A stretch of 64,000 nt of DNA from Lactococcus taiwanensis (lineage in GTDB: Bacteria; Bacillota; Bacilli; Lactobacillales; Streptococcaceae). Below the pieces are notes generated by a model that worked only from the letters and a program-made list of their open reading frames with translations, was not told the DNA's origin and did not search any database. Positions 15,924-24,462 of the stretch are shown one piece after another (position 1 is the first letter of the stretch; each line of letters starts with the position of its first letter). Position numbers and translations under genes: made by a program. The stretch covers positions 1-64,000 of the forward strand of contig NZ_BNDT01000007.1 in the NCBI RefSeq assembly GCF_014905395.1, given 5' to 3'.

Positions 15924-16454
15924 TTAAATGTTATAATGTTGCTTTTTAAGCATTGCAGGATAAACGTTTTTCGCCTTTTGGAGCTCTCGCTTTTTAGCTT
16001 CAATATCGTCTGTAATTTCTACTGAGAAATTTTCAAAAATTGAGCGTGATTCTTTAAAAATATACCCTCCATTTTTCAAGTCTTGCTCATCGTCAAAAAC
16101 AGCCAAATGATGTGATAATTTTTTAAAGAAGGTATTCAAAAAGTAAGTTGGAATGTATAAATTATACATGGAAGTATAATTTTTCAAAAAATTATAATCA
16201 TAAAAAGGGACTTTTACGTCACTCTGCGGGTTAATCAAGGCCTTATCATCACCTGTAATTGGGCGATTCAAAATTTCGATTACTTTTTGATTGAGCGTAT
16301 TACGGACTTCAATTTCCCGAAGTAATTTTTCAATTGTTAAACGCTTTTTATAGCGGTTTTCATCATAAATCTTGTAGATGTAAATCCCTGCTACCATCAG
16401 CCATGCACCAATAATTAAACCAAAGATCATTGCAATAATAAGTTCTGTATTCAT
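15924..16454 (-). CDS. Conserved hypothetical single-pass membrane protein
   Basis: A 176-residue protein with one N-terminal membrane helix (about residues 5-29, MIFGLIIGAWLMVAGIYIY) followed by a charged cytoplasmic part that starts with a probable coiled coil (ENRYKKRLTIEKLLREIEVRN) and contains many aromatic residues (FYDYNFLKNYTSMYNLYIPTY). I do not recognise a domain. It is divergent from clpP, with about 190 bases between, and has its own terminator. The ORF is long, ends cleanly and has normal codon use, so it is very likely real. Confidence 0.75.
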   Translation of the reverse strand: MNTELIIAMIFGLIIGAWLMVAGIYIYKIYDENRYKKRLTIEKLLREIEVRNTLNQKVIEILNRPITGDDKALINPQSDVKVPFYDYNFLKNYTSMYNLYIPTYFLNTFFKKLSHHLAVFDDEQDLKNGGYIFKESRSIFENFSVEITDDIEAKKRELQKAKNVYPAMLKKQHYNI

Positions 16455-16543
16455 GAGAATATTATAACAAATTTGAAAGCGTTAAGAAAGTCAAAGCTCT
16501 TTTTTATTGCACTTTTATTTAAAAAAATCTTAAAAGTATTTTC

Positions 16544-16573
16544 TTTGACCTTTTTTGACCAATGCGTTATAAT
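16544..16573 (+). promoter_or_regulatory. clpP promoter overlapped by a perfect CtsR box
   Basis: TTTGACC, three bases, TTTGACC (16544-16560) is the reverse complement of the CtsR heptad pair GGTCAAA-N3-GGTCAAA. The same bases supply the -35 TTGACC (16545-16550), 17 bases before TATAAT (16568-16573), so CtsR binding must block the promoter. Confidence 0.93.
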
Positions 16574-16647
16574 AGTAACTAATAAAAACACTGAATCGTT
16601 TCTTGAAAGAGAAATATTCAGATCTTATTTAAAAGGAGATTCAATTT

Positions 16648-17247
16648 ATGGGTTACTTAGTCCCTACTGTTATTGAACAATCAAGCCGTGGTGAACGCGC
16701 TTATGATATCTACTCACGTCTTTTGAAAGACCGTATCATCATGTTAACAGGTCCAGTCGAAGACGGTATGGCCAACAGTATTATTGCACAACTACTATTT
16801 CTTGATGCGCAAGATAATACGAAAGACATCTACCTCTATGTCAATACGCCTGGGGGATCTGTCTCAGCTGGACTTGCCATTGTCGACACAATGAATTTTA
16901 TCAAATCTGACGTACAAACAATCGTAATGGGAATGGCTGCTTCTATGGGAACAATCATCGCCTCTAGTGGTACTAAAGGTAAACGTTTCATGTTACCAAA
17001 CGCTGAGTACCTCATCCACCAACCAATGGGTGGTGCAGGACAAGGTACTCAACAAACAGATATGGCCATCGTTGCGGAACAACTTTTAAAAACACGTAAA
17101 CGTCTGGAACAAATCCTAGCTGATAATTCTGGTAAATCTTTGGAACAAATTCATAAGGATGCTGAACGTGACCACTGGATGGACGCTAAAGAAACTTTAG
17201 AATATGGTTTTATTGATGAAATCATGGAAAATAATTCTTTAAAATAA
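16648..17247 (+). CDS. clpP: ATP-dependent Clp protease proteolytic subunit ClpP
   Basis: A 199-residue serine protease that forms the tetradecameric Clp chamber and works with ClpC (encoded at 34520) or ClpX. Catalytic residues are visible: Ser99 in GMAASMG, His124 in LIHQPMGG and an Asp near 171. Length matches the family. Start fixed by AAAAGGAG upstream and the conserved [11 protein letters not shown] opening. The promoter is under CtsR control, linking it to the ctsR-clpC operon in the same window. A terminator follows. Confidence 0.98.
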   Translation: MGYLVPTVIEQSSRGERAYDIYSRLLKDRIIMLTGPVEDGMANSIIAQLLFLDAQDNTKDIYLYVNTPGGSVSAGLAIVDTMNFIKSDVQTIVMGMAASMGTIIASSGTKGKRFMLPNAEYLIHQPMGGAGQGTQQTDMAIVAEQLLKTRKRLEQILADNSGKSLEQIHKDAERDHWMDAKETLEYGFIDEIMENNSLK

Positions 17248-17254
17248 AGCATTT

Positions 17255-17281
17255 AAAAAGACAACTTAAAGTTGTCTTTTT
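17255..17281 (+). terminator. clpP terminator
   Basis: AAAAAGACAACTT pairs with AAGTTGTCTTTTT, eight bases after the stop. Confidence 0.88.
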
Positions 17282-17287
17282 TAGTAT

Positions 17288-17321
17288 AAAAACTTACTGA
17301 CAGCTCTGTCAGTAAGTTTTT
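17288..17321. terminator. TGACAG-family palindrome acting as pycA terminator
   Basis: Sixteen-base perfect arms (17288-17303 and 17306-17321) with core TTACTGACAG and CTGTCAGTAA and a CT spacer, flanked by A and T runs, so it can terminate in both directions. It lies two bases from the pycA stop. Confidence 0.9.
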
Positions 17322-17323
17322 TT

Positions 17324-20300
17324 TTAGAGTAATTCAATCAACAGGTCTTGTGTTTGAATGGCTTCACCTTTAATGACAAAAATTTCTTTAATTTCAGCAT
17401 CGAATGGCGCTTCAATCGTTGTTTCCATCTTCATCGCCTCAGTGACCATCAGTGCTTGACCTTTTGAAACTTTATCACCAGCTTGTACAAGAATTTCTAA
17501 AACTGAACCAGGCATCGTTGCTCCGATTTGGTTTGGATTTCCTGTTTCAGCCTTGCGTTTAGCAACAACTTGCGTTTGTACAGATTGGTCATTAATAACG
17601 ACTTCACGACGTTGTCCATTCAGATTAAAGAAGAGAACACGATTCCCTGCCAAATCTGGCTCACCAATTTCATCAAGGCGAATACTGAGTGTTTTCCCCT
17701 TTTCAATTTGGACTTCGATACTTTCTCCTAAACGCATTCCATGAAGGAAAGTAGGCGTATCTAGCAGTGTCACCGCACCAAATTCCCGTTGCATTTTTTG
17801 GTAATCCAAGAAAACTTGTGGGTACATAATGTAAGAAATAACTTCATGATCACCAGGTTGGTAGCCAATTTTTTCTGCGAGTTCGGCTTTAACAGCAGCA
17901 AAATTAACTTTTTCTGCATGCAGACCAGGTCGATCAGCCAGAACTGCTTTATCCTTCACAATAATGTGTTGAAGTTTCTCTGGAAAACCTCCGACAGGTT
18001 GTCCCAAATCACCTCGGAAGAATGAAACAACTGATTCTGGGAAGTTTAGTTCGCTACCACGTGCATAAACGTCTTCTTCATTTAACTCGTTTTGTATCAT
18101 AAAGAGCGCCATATCGCCCACTACTTTGGAAGATGGTGTCACTTTAATAATATCACCAAACATCATATTGACAGTGCGGTACATGGCTTTAATTTCATCA
18201 AAACGGTGCCCAAGTCCTACAGCTTTAGCCTGTGATTTGAGGTTAGTATATTGTCCACCAGGCATCTCGTGCATATAGACTTCTGTTTGAGGGCTCGTAA
18301 TGCCAGCTTCAAAGGGAGCATAGTACTTACGTACATCTTCCCAATAATGGTCGATTTGCTCTGCATTTTTGACATTAATCGCTGCATGACGTGGACCATG
18401 CTCAAGAGCATAGTAGATGGACTGCATTGATGGCTGAGAAGTTCCCCCAGCAAGACTGGCTGTTGCAACATCAATAATATCAACACCCGCTTGTGTCGCA
18501 CCCGAATAAGTGATAATTCCATTTCCAGATGTATCGTGCGTATGTAAGTGGATAGGTAAGTCAACTGTATCTTTCAACTCAGAAATCAAGCGATAAGCTG
18601 CTTGTGGTTTCAAAACTCCGGCCATATCTTTGACAGCTAAAATATGAGCCCCCGTTGCTTCCAATTCCTTAGCTAAATCTTTGTAGTATTGAATGCTATA
18701 TTTAGGGCGAGTTGGGTCAAGGATATCCCCTGTGTAACAAATCGTAGCTTCTGCAATTTTCCCTGCATCACGCACTGCTTGGATTGATTTTTCCATTTGT
18801 GGTAACCAGTTTAAACTGTCAAAAATTCGAAAAACATCAATGCCCTCTTTGGCAGCTACACGAATAAATTCTTCAATAACATTATCCGGATAATTTTGAT
18901 AACCTACGGCATTTGAGCCGCGGAAAAGCATTTGGAACATCGTGTTTGGCATCAGTTTACGAAGCTTACGAAGACGATACCATGGAGATTCATTGAGGAA
19001 GCGATAGGCAACATCAAAGGTTGCACCACCCCACATTTCAGCAGAGAAAAGCTCAGGTAAACCTTGATCAATAGCGGAAGCTATTCCCTTCATATCTTGC
19101 AAACGCAAACGGGTAGCTAAAAGTGATTGATGTGCATCACGTAAGGTAGTATCAGTCAAAAGCACTTCTTTAGTATTTTTGACAAAATCCACAACCGCAT
19201 CTGCACCTTGCTCATCTAAAATATTTTTAGCTGTCTTTTTCTTTTCAATCAATAACTCTGGTTGACGTGGGGTATCAAAATGCCGTTTTTCAGTATTTTC
19301 AATACCTGGGAAACCATTTACAGTGATGGTCGAAAGATAATGCAAGGTCTTTGTGCCTCGATCTCGTAGACGTGGGAAGTTAAAGAGGCTTGGTGTGTTA
19401 TCAATGAATGTTGTTGTGGCTTGTCCACTTGTGAAGTTTTCATTCTCAATAACATTCATTAAAAATGGAATGTTGGTTTTAACTCCACGAATACGGAATT
19501 CACGAAGAACACGTTGCATTTTTCGAACACTATCCTTAAAATCATTAGCAAACGTACAAACTTTTACCAACAAAGAGTCAAAATAAGGCGTCACTTCGTA
19601 ACCCGCATAAGCATTGCCAACATCTAAACGAATCCCAAAGCCACCTGGTGAACGATAAGTATCAATCTTTCCTGTATCTGGTAAAAAGCCATTTTCAGGG
19701 TCTTCCGTCGTAATGCGGCACTGTATAGCAGAGCCTAAAAGAGGGATTTGGTCCTGTTGAGGAAGGCCAATCTCTTTATGGAGATCTTTTCCTTGAGCAA
19801 TCAAAATTTGTGCTTGGACAATATCAACTCCGGTTACCAATTCTGTAATTGTATGTTCCACTTGTACACGGGGATTGACCTCGATGAAGTAAAATTGGTC
19901 GTCTTTTACTAAGAATTCAACCGTACCCGCATTGATATATCCGACATTCTTACAAAGTTTGACTGCTGCTTCGCATATCTCTTTACGAAAAGCTTCAGAC
20001 AAGCCTACCGCTGGCGCAATCTCAATTACTTTTTGGTTACGCCGTTGAACGGAGCAGTCTCTTTCGTACAAATGAACAATATTCCCATGACTGTCGCCAA
20101 GGATTTGTACTTCAATATGTTTAGGATTTTCAATATATTTTTCAACATAAATTTCCCCAGAACCAAACGCACCGATAGCTTCTGATTTTGCACGTGCGTA
20201 GCCGTCGCGCATCTCAGATTCATTCCGTGCAACACGCATCCCGCGGCCACCACCGCCAAGTGCAGCCTTAATCATAACAGGATAGCCATAGGTAGCTGCA

Positions 20301-20737
20301 AACTCTAATGCGCCTTCGATGTCGACCGCACCATTCGTCCCTGGAATACCAGGAACCTTGGCAGCGTCTGCTGCTGCTTTTGCTTTAATCTTATCTCCAA
20401 AAATATCTAGATGATGAAGGTCTGGTCCAACAAAAATAAGCCCTGCTGCACGCACTTTTGTAGCAAATTCGAGGTTCTCTGATAAGAGGCCATAACCAGG
20501 GTGGATGGCATCCGCTCCGGCATCAAGTGCTACACGAATGATATCATCCATGTCTAAATAAGCATCAATTGGTTTTTTTCCTTGACCAATTAAATAAGAT
20601 TCATCCGCTTTAAAGCGATGAACAGAATATTCGTCTTCTCTTGCATAAACGGCTACTGTTGAAAGGCCGAGCTCATTACAAGCACGGAAGACACGAACAG
20701 CTATTTCGCCACGATTGGCCACGAGCAGTTTTTTCAC
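17324..20737 (-). CDS. pycA: Pyruvate carboxylase
   Basis: A 1137-residue biotin enzyme that forms oxaloacetate from pyruvate, bicarbonate and ATP, the main anaplerotic step and aspartate source in lactococci. In order: biotin carboxylase with ATP-grasp (about 1-450; GGGGRGMRVA, ERDCSVQRRNQKVIE), carboxyltransferase (about 520-800; LLTDTTLRDAHQSLLATR), tetramerisation domain, and a C-terminal biotinyl domain with EAMKMET. The start is GTG at 20737, six bases after AAGGAG and at the conserved VKKLLVANRGEIAVR; a longer frame upstream has no ribosome site. It follows ftsW on the same strand. Cyclic di-AMP is a known inhibitor of the lactococcal enzyme. Confidence 0.98.
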   Translation of the reverse strand: MKKLLVANRGEIAVRVFRACNELGLSTVAVYAREDEYSVHRFKADESYLIGQGKKPIDAYLDMDDIIRVALDAGADAIHPGYGLLSENLEFATKVRAAGLIFVGPDLHHLDIFGDKIKAKAAADAAKVPGIPGTNGAVDIEGALEFAATYGYPVMIKAALGGGGRGMRVARNESEMRDGYARAKSEAIGAFGSGEIYVEKYIENPKHIEVQILGDSHGNIVHLYERDCSVQRRNQKVIEIAPAVGLSEAFRKEICEAAVKLCKNVGYINAGTVEFLVKDDQFYFIEVNPRVQVEHTITELVTGVDIVQAQILIAQGKDLHKEIGLPQQDQIPLLGSAIQCRITTEDPENGFLPDTGKIDTYRSPGGFGIRLDVGNAYAGYEVTPYFDSLLVKVCTFANDFKDSVRKMQRVLREFRIRGVKTNIPFLMNVIENENFTSGQATTTFIDNTPSLFNFPRLRDRGTKTLHYLSTITVNGFPGIENTEKRHFDTPRQPELLIEKKKTAKNILDEQGADAVVDFVKNTKEVLLTDTTLRDAHQSLLATRLRLQDMKGIASAIDQGLPELFSAEMWGGATFDVAYRFLNESPWYRLRKLRKLMPNTMFQMLFRGSNAVGYQNYPDNVIEEFIRVAAKEGIDVFRIFDSLNWLPQMEKSIQAVRDAGKIAEATICYTGDILDPTRPKYSIQYYKDLAKELEATGAHILAVKDMAGVLKPQAAYRLISELKDTVDLPIHLHTHDTSGNGIITYSGATQAGVDIIDVATASLAGGTSQPSMQSIYYALEHGPRHAAINVKNAEQIDHYWEDVRKYYAPFEAGITSPQTEVYMHEMPGGQYTNLKSQAKAVGLGHRFDEIKAMYRTVNMMFGDIIKVTPSSKVVGDMALFMIQNELNEEDVYARGSELNFPESVVSFFRGDLGQPVGGFPEKLQHIIVKDKAVLADRPGLHAEKVNFAAVKAELAEKIGYQPGDHEVISYIMYPQVFLDYQKMQREFGAVTLLDTPTFLHGMRLGESIEVQIEKGKTLSIRLDEIGEPDLAGNRVLFFNLNGQRREVVINDQSVQTQVVAKRKAETGNPNQIGATMPGSVLEILVQAGDKVSKGQALMVTEAMKMETTIEAPFDAEIKEIFVIKGEAIQTQDLLIELL

Positions 20738-20857
20738 ATTGAACTCCTTATTTTTGGTTTTAAAGAAAATCAGCCCTGATTGACACACTTTTCTTACCTA
20801 AAGCATGCATTGGCTGCACTGAAATCTTTAATGATAGTATTTTTGAATACTTTTGAA

Positions 20858-20879
20858 CAACTGACCAGTTGGTCAGTTG
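20858..20879. repeat. CTGACC-variant palindrome containing the ftsW stop codon
   Basis: Perfect ten-base arms CAACTGACCA and TGGTCAGTTG around GT. The TGA stop of ftsW (20873-20875) is part of the arm. Confidence 0.8.
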
Positions 20880-22117
20880 CTCTCATTACTCAAAGAACCA
20901 TAGCGGTTTGAAAGTTCAGAGACTTCCCGCCGCTTTTCATCAGCTGAGATATTTAAAGCAAAGGCAATCCCTAGCGAGAGCACTAGAAAAGATGATCCCC
21001 CTTGGGACAAGAAAGGAAAAGTAACCCCCGTTTCAGGAATCAAGCCAATTGCTCCCCCCACGTTAATGAAGACCTGGATCAAAAACATGGCACTTATCCC
21101 AATAGTCATAAGGGAATTGAAAGGATTCCGCGCTCTTATTCCTACCAAAAGTATTCGTACAATCAAGAAAAATAATATCCCAAGAATCAGAATCCCTCCG
21201 ATAACGCCTAATTCTTCCACCACAATCGCGAAAATAAAGTCAGTGTGTGCTTCAGGTAAATAGCCATTTTTTTCGATAGAATTTCCTAAACCACGACCAA
21301 CCCAACCCCCATTAACAATAGCATAGTAAGAGTTTGCAAGCTGGTGACCCGAGTTGGCTAAATCACTAAAAGGATTAACAAAAGCTTTAAAGCGAGCGTT
21401 AATATATGAAATCGGTAGGAACGAGGGAATCAGATGTCCTCCTGTCGCAAATAAAAGCCCTAAGAAAGCTACCGCTACTGTCAAAATAATTTTGCCATAG
21501 CCGCTAAACCAACGCCAAGAAATCCCACTAGCTCCCACCATTACCATGACTAAGGCAGCGAGTATGACTGCATTCCCCATATCAGGCATGATGATATCAA
21601 GAAGCAAGAGACTGATTACTGGTAAGCGCCAATCGCCAAAGAGGCGCTGAAAAAGGCTTTTCCCTTTAAAGAGTTCCTGGACATCACCAGTGGAAATAGC
21701 CTCTTGTTTTCTAGAAAACACTGAAGCAAGATACCAAATCACAAATACTTTGGCATATTCTGCTGGCTGGATTGTTCCCACACCCGGGATTGGAATCCAG
21801 CCATGTGCTCCATTTACTGGAGGGAAAAACAGGCGTGCAGCAATCATAGATAAAACCAGCATAATCCAAATAAAAAGGAGCATTCCTTTACTTTTCAGAG
21901 CTTTAAGCTTCATCCGATAAATAATGGCAATCACTACGAAACTTAGCATCATGAAAGCAGATTGTGTAATAACTAGTCGATAGGGTGAAAGGCCCCTTGT
22001 AAGTTGATAAGGTACTGTTGCTGAAAAAACCATAACAATTCCAATAGCTGACAGCATCAGGTAGGGTATCAGAATAGAATAGTTTAAGAAGTTTGCTTTT
22101 TTTAATCCATTTCTCAT
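20873..22117 (-). CDS. ftsW: FtsW/RodA/SpoVE-family lipid II polymerase, probably FtsW
   Basis: A 414-residue SEDS protein with about ten membrane helices. Conserved blocks are NGAHGWIPIPGVGTIQPAEYAK (with the family Trp and Glu), GNSIEKNGYLPEAHTDFIFAIVVEELG, and PETGVTFPFLSQGGSSF. SEDS proteins polymerise lipid II during septal (FtsW) or lateral (RodA) wall growth. FtsW is favoured because its neighbour pycA is the same as in lactococci where this gene is called ftsW. The stop codon is embedded in a palindromic repeat, so the last residues SNESN are set by that repeat. Confidence 0.92.
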   Translation of the reverse strand: MRNGLKKANFLNYSILIPYLMLSAIGIVMVFSATVPYQLTRGLSPYRLVITQSAFMMLSFVVIAIIYRMKLKALKSKGMLLFIWIMLVLSMIAARLFFPPVNGAHGWIPIPGVGTIQPAEYAKVFVIWYLASVFSRKQEAISTGDVQELFKGKSLFQRLFGDWRLPVISLLLLDIIMPDMGNAVILAALVMVMVGASGISWRWFSGYGKIILTVAVAFLGLLFATGGHLIPSFLPISYINARFKAFVNPFSDLANSGHQLANSYYAIVNGGWVGRGLGNSIEKNGYLPEAHTDFIFAIVVEELGVIGGILILGILFFLIVRILLVGIRARNPFNSLMTIGISAMFLIQVFINVGGAIGLIPETGVTFPFLSQGGSSFLVLSLGIAFALNISADEKRREVSELSNRYGSLSNESN

Positions 22118-22230
22118 TATTTAAATCATCTCATATATCTTCGTCTTCATTTTATCTTTTTTATTATATCATTTTTTTGAAAGGATTTTCAGTTAAATGA
22201 ATAATTTTCACCCCTTAATCCGATAAATTA

Positions 22231-22268
22231 AAAAAACATCTCTCAAGGACTACTGACAGATGTTTTTT
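22231..22268. terminator. Terminator of rpmG, symmetrical
   Basis: AAAAAACATCT (22231-22241) pairs with AGATGTTTTTT (22258-22268); the loop also carries TACTGACAG. Confidence 0.8.
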
Positions 22269-22292
22269 GTTACTGACAGAGCTGTCAGTAAC
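22269..22292. repeat. TGACAG-family palindrome after rpmG
   Basis: Perfect eleven-base arms GTTACTGACAG (22269-22279) and CTGTCAGTAAC (22282-22292), spacer AG, twelve bases after the rpmG stop. Confidence 0.92.
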
Positions 22293-22303
22293 TTTTATTC
22301 ATG

Positions 22304-22450
22304 TTATTCCTCGCGGTGAAGGGTTACAAGCCTTTCCTTAGGACAAAATTTCATGGTCTCAACTTTTTCTGGATGCGTTGCTTTGTTTTTACTACTGATA
22401 TAATTCTTATTGCCACATGAAGTGCAGCGTAATGTGATTTTTATTCTCAT
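22304..22450 (-). CDS. rpmG: 50S ribosomal protein L33
   Basis: A 48-residue L33: [19 protein letters not shown] followed by [20 protein letters not shown]. The first zinc-ligand pair CTSC is present while the second has a single Cys (FCPK), as in many type-2 L33 proteins. Its ATG follows the pmrA stop with no gap (TAA-ATG) and uses GGAG inside the end of that gene, so translation is coupled. The order coaE-pmrA-rpmG is the streptococcal/lactococcal one. Confidence 0.95.
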   Translation of the reverse strand: MRIKITLRCTSCGNKNYISSKNKATHPEKVETMKFCPKERLVTLHREE

Positions 22451-23665
22451 TTATAAAATACTCCGTCTCCCCAGATACTTTCGAAAATTGATGAAAGACC
22501 AAATGATATTTACTACCACAAATAGACTTGTTCCTACTATAGCTGCACGATAGCTAATATAACCCGCGATGGCTGATCCGACTAGCGGGCCTGTTACCAT
22601 GCCGAGGTTCGAACACATTTGAGCATAAGCAAAAATCCGACTAACCCCCTCTTTTGGCGTAATCTTAGATAACAAAGAGTTGACTGAAGGCATCAAAGCT
22701 CCAGTTCCAAAACCAAGAAGAAAGCGTAATATCCCCAGTTGCCAAGGATTTTGAACAAGAGCCATTGGTAAATAAATCACGAAAGTGAAGACAAGGCCAA
22801 TCAGTATCAAGCGATGCGAACCATATTTATCTCCCAAACGCCCCAGAAAACTAGAGGAAAGCATGGCAGAAAGCCCCACCGCTGAAACGATCAAACCCGA
22901 TATAAACATCAAATTATTCGTGTTTGTTGTTAAAGTCTTGATATACAAAGTAACAAATGGCTCGATAGACTGAGAAGTAATCTGAATGATAAAAGTAGTT
23001 ACCAATAAGCCAAAAAGAATTTGTTTATTGCTCACTTTATTGATAATTTCCTTACTAGAGAGCATTTCTCCTTTTGGCACAGGTTCAAAGTTTTCATGTA
23101 CAAAGAAAATGGTCAAAAAAGTCGCCAAAGCGAGCAGCCCGCCAACGATTAAAAAGACGTTGGACATCCCGAACCACTGCGCTAATAAACCTCCTAGTGA
23201 AGGACCAATTAGTGTTCCAGAAACCATCGCCGTTGACAAAGTACCTAGAGCATAACCCGATTTATCTTTGGGGGCCTGCGAAGCAATCATTGCAGTCGAA
23301 TTAGGAATATAACCTGAAAAAAAGCCCATCAACAAACGCAAACCCAGCAACCACCAAACATTGGGGACAAAAGCAAGCCCACCCATCGTCAGGGTCATTA
23401 CAATACTTGCGCGCACCATCATTACTTTACGGCCATGTTCATCGGCTAATCTTCCCCAGATGGGTGCCACCAGTCCGGAAGCTAGGGCAGTCAAAGAAAA
23501 AGCCAAGCCAGAATAAAGCTCAACATTTCCGCCTTTGACACCTAGACCTTGGATGTATAAGGGTAAAAAAGGCATCACCAACGAAAAAGAAGAGCCTACA
23601 AAGAAACAGCCAATCCACGTGATGAATAAGTTTCTTTGCCAATTAACAGTTTTCGTTTGATTCAC
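22451..23665 (-). CDS. pmrA: MFS multidrug transporter PmrA
   Basis: A 404-residue MFS protein with about 12 membrane helices and the motif GLVAPIWGRLADEHGRKVMMV between helices 2 and 3, repeated as SSFLGRLGDKYGSHRLI in the second half. PmrA exports fluoroquinolones and dyes in Streptococcus pneumoniae, where it has the same neighbours coaE and rpmG. The start is GTG at 23665, 23 bases inside coaE, with no better downstream Met. Identity rests on family plus synteny; the substrate here is untested. Confidence 0.88.
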   Translation of the reverse strand: MNQTKTVNWQRNLFITWIGCFFVGSSFSLVMPFLPLYIQGLGVKGGNVELYSGLAFSLTALASGLVAPIWGRLADEHGRKVMMVRASIVMTLTMGGLAFVPNVWWLLGLRLLMGFFSGYIPNSTAMIASQAPKDKSGYALGTLSTAMVSGTLIGPSLGGLLAQWFGMSNVFLIVGGLLALATFLTIFFVHENFEPVPKGEMLSSKEIINKVSNKQILFGLLVTTFIIQITSQSIEPFVTLYIKTLTTNTNNLMFISGLIVSAVGLSAMLSSSFLGRLGDKYGSHRLILIGLVFTFVIYLPMALVQNPWQLGILRFLLGFGTGALMPSVNSLLSKITPKEGVSRIFAYAQMCSNLGMVTGPLVGSAIAGYISYRAAIVGTSLFVVVNIIWSFINFRKYLGRRSIL

Positions 23666-24329
23666 CTCTCTTTTTTCTATTTAACTGCATTAATGCATCC
23701 TCCACTTGTTTTTCTAGCTCTGCGATGCTTCCTGAATTATCCAGAATACGATCGGCTACTTTTCGTTTTTTCCACAAAGGCATTTGTGCCGCGATACGTT
23801 GCTTGGCTTCTTCTTTTGTGAAATGATTACGAGCCATTAAGCGTTCTAATTGCCTAGTTTCATCAATATAGACCAACCAAATTTCATCAAAGCCAGTATA
23901 GTTATATTCAAGAAGCAGTGGAATATCCATGAAAAATACCTCATCTACTGACGGCGCCATCAGTAAATGATCAGCAAATTTCTTATCCCCAGAAGCTGTT
24001 GCTATCTCCGTTTTTTCTAATAAACGCGCCCTTTGAGCATAAAGTTCTTGACGAATAATGTCATCTTGAATTGTTGATAACTCTTGTCGTTTATTAGGAT
24101 CCGCAAAAACCAACTTTCCTAGTTTCGCTCGATCAAGTTGGCCACTACTATCAATAAAATCACGCCCAAAATGTGAAACAATGGCCTCATATAATTTTCC
24201 ACCTGGAAGCTGCAATTGGCGAACCACTTGGTCTGCATCAATCACTTGGTAACCTTTAGAAATCAAAAAATCAACCACCGTTGATTTTCCACTCGCAATC
24301 CCACCAGTCAATCCGATAACTTTTTTCAT
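23643..24329 (-). CDS. coaE: Dephospho-CoA kinase with an internal insertion
   Basis: A 228-residue kinase for the last step of coenzyme A synthesis. The P-loop GLTGGIASGKST is at residues 7-18, and DADQVVRQL and FMDIPLLLEYNY are the family's next conserved blocks. Typical CoaE has about 200 residues; the excess lies around 105-130 (EKTEIATASGDKKFADHLL, then MAPSVD), just where a copy of the genome's palindromic repeat occurs in frame. The insertion falls between the lid-region helices and a conserved strand and probably forms a surface loop. It overlaps pmrA by 23 bases. Confidence 0.95.
   Translation of the reverse strand: MKKVIGLTGGIASGKSTVVDFLISKGYQVIDADQVVRQLQLPGGKLYEAIVSHFGRDFIDSSGQLDRAKLGKLVFADPNKRQELSTIQDDIIRQELYAQRARLLEKTEIATASGDKKFADHLLMAPSVDEVFFMDIPLLLEYNYTGFDEIWLVYIDETRQLERLMARNHFTKEEAKQRIAAQMPLWKKRKVADRILDNSGSIAELEKQVEDALMQLNRKKRGESNENC
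23946..23965. repeat. Palindromic repeat inside coaE
   Basis: TACTGA...TCAGTA: a 20-base palindrome with one mismatch that resembles the TGACAG family and encodes part of HLLMAPSVDE in CoaE. Confidence 0.6.
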
Positions 24330-24411
24330 TCATCTATTTTAGCATATTTTTTAGGTTTACGAAACTAGAATTAATAGTTAAAAACTATTTATTTTAAGTT
24401 GTTAGAATCAG

Positions 24412-24442
24412 AAAAACCTGTCAACAAAGCTGACAGGTTTTT
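24412..24442 (-). terminator. pflB terminator
   Basis: Perfect twelve-base arms AAAAACCTGTCA (24412-24423) and TGACAGGTTTTT (24431-24442). The TGACAG/CTGTCA order is inverted relative to the repeat family, so the likeness may be chance. Confidence 0.9.
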
Positions 24443-24462
24443 CATTAAATTATCATAAATCA

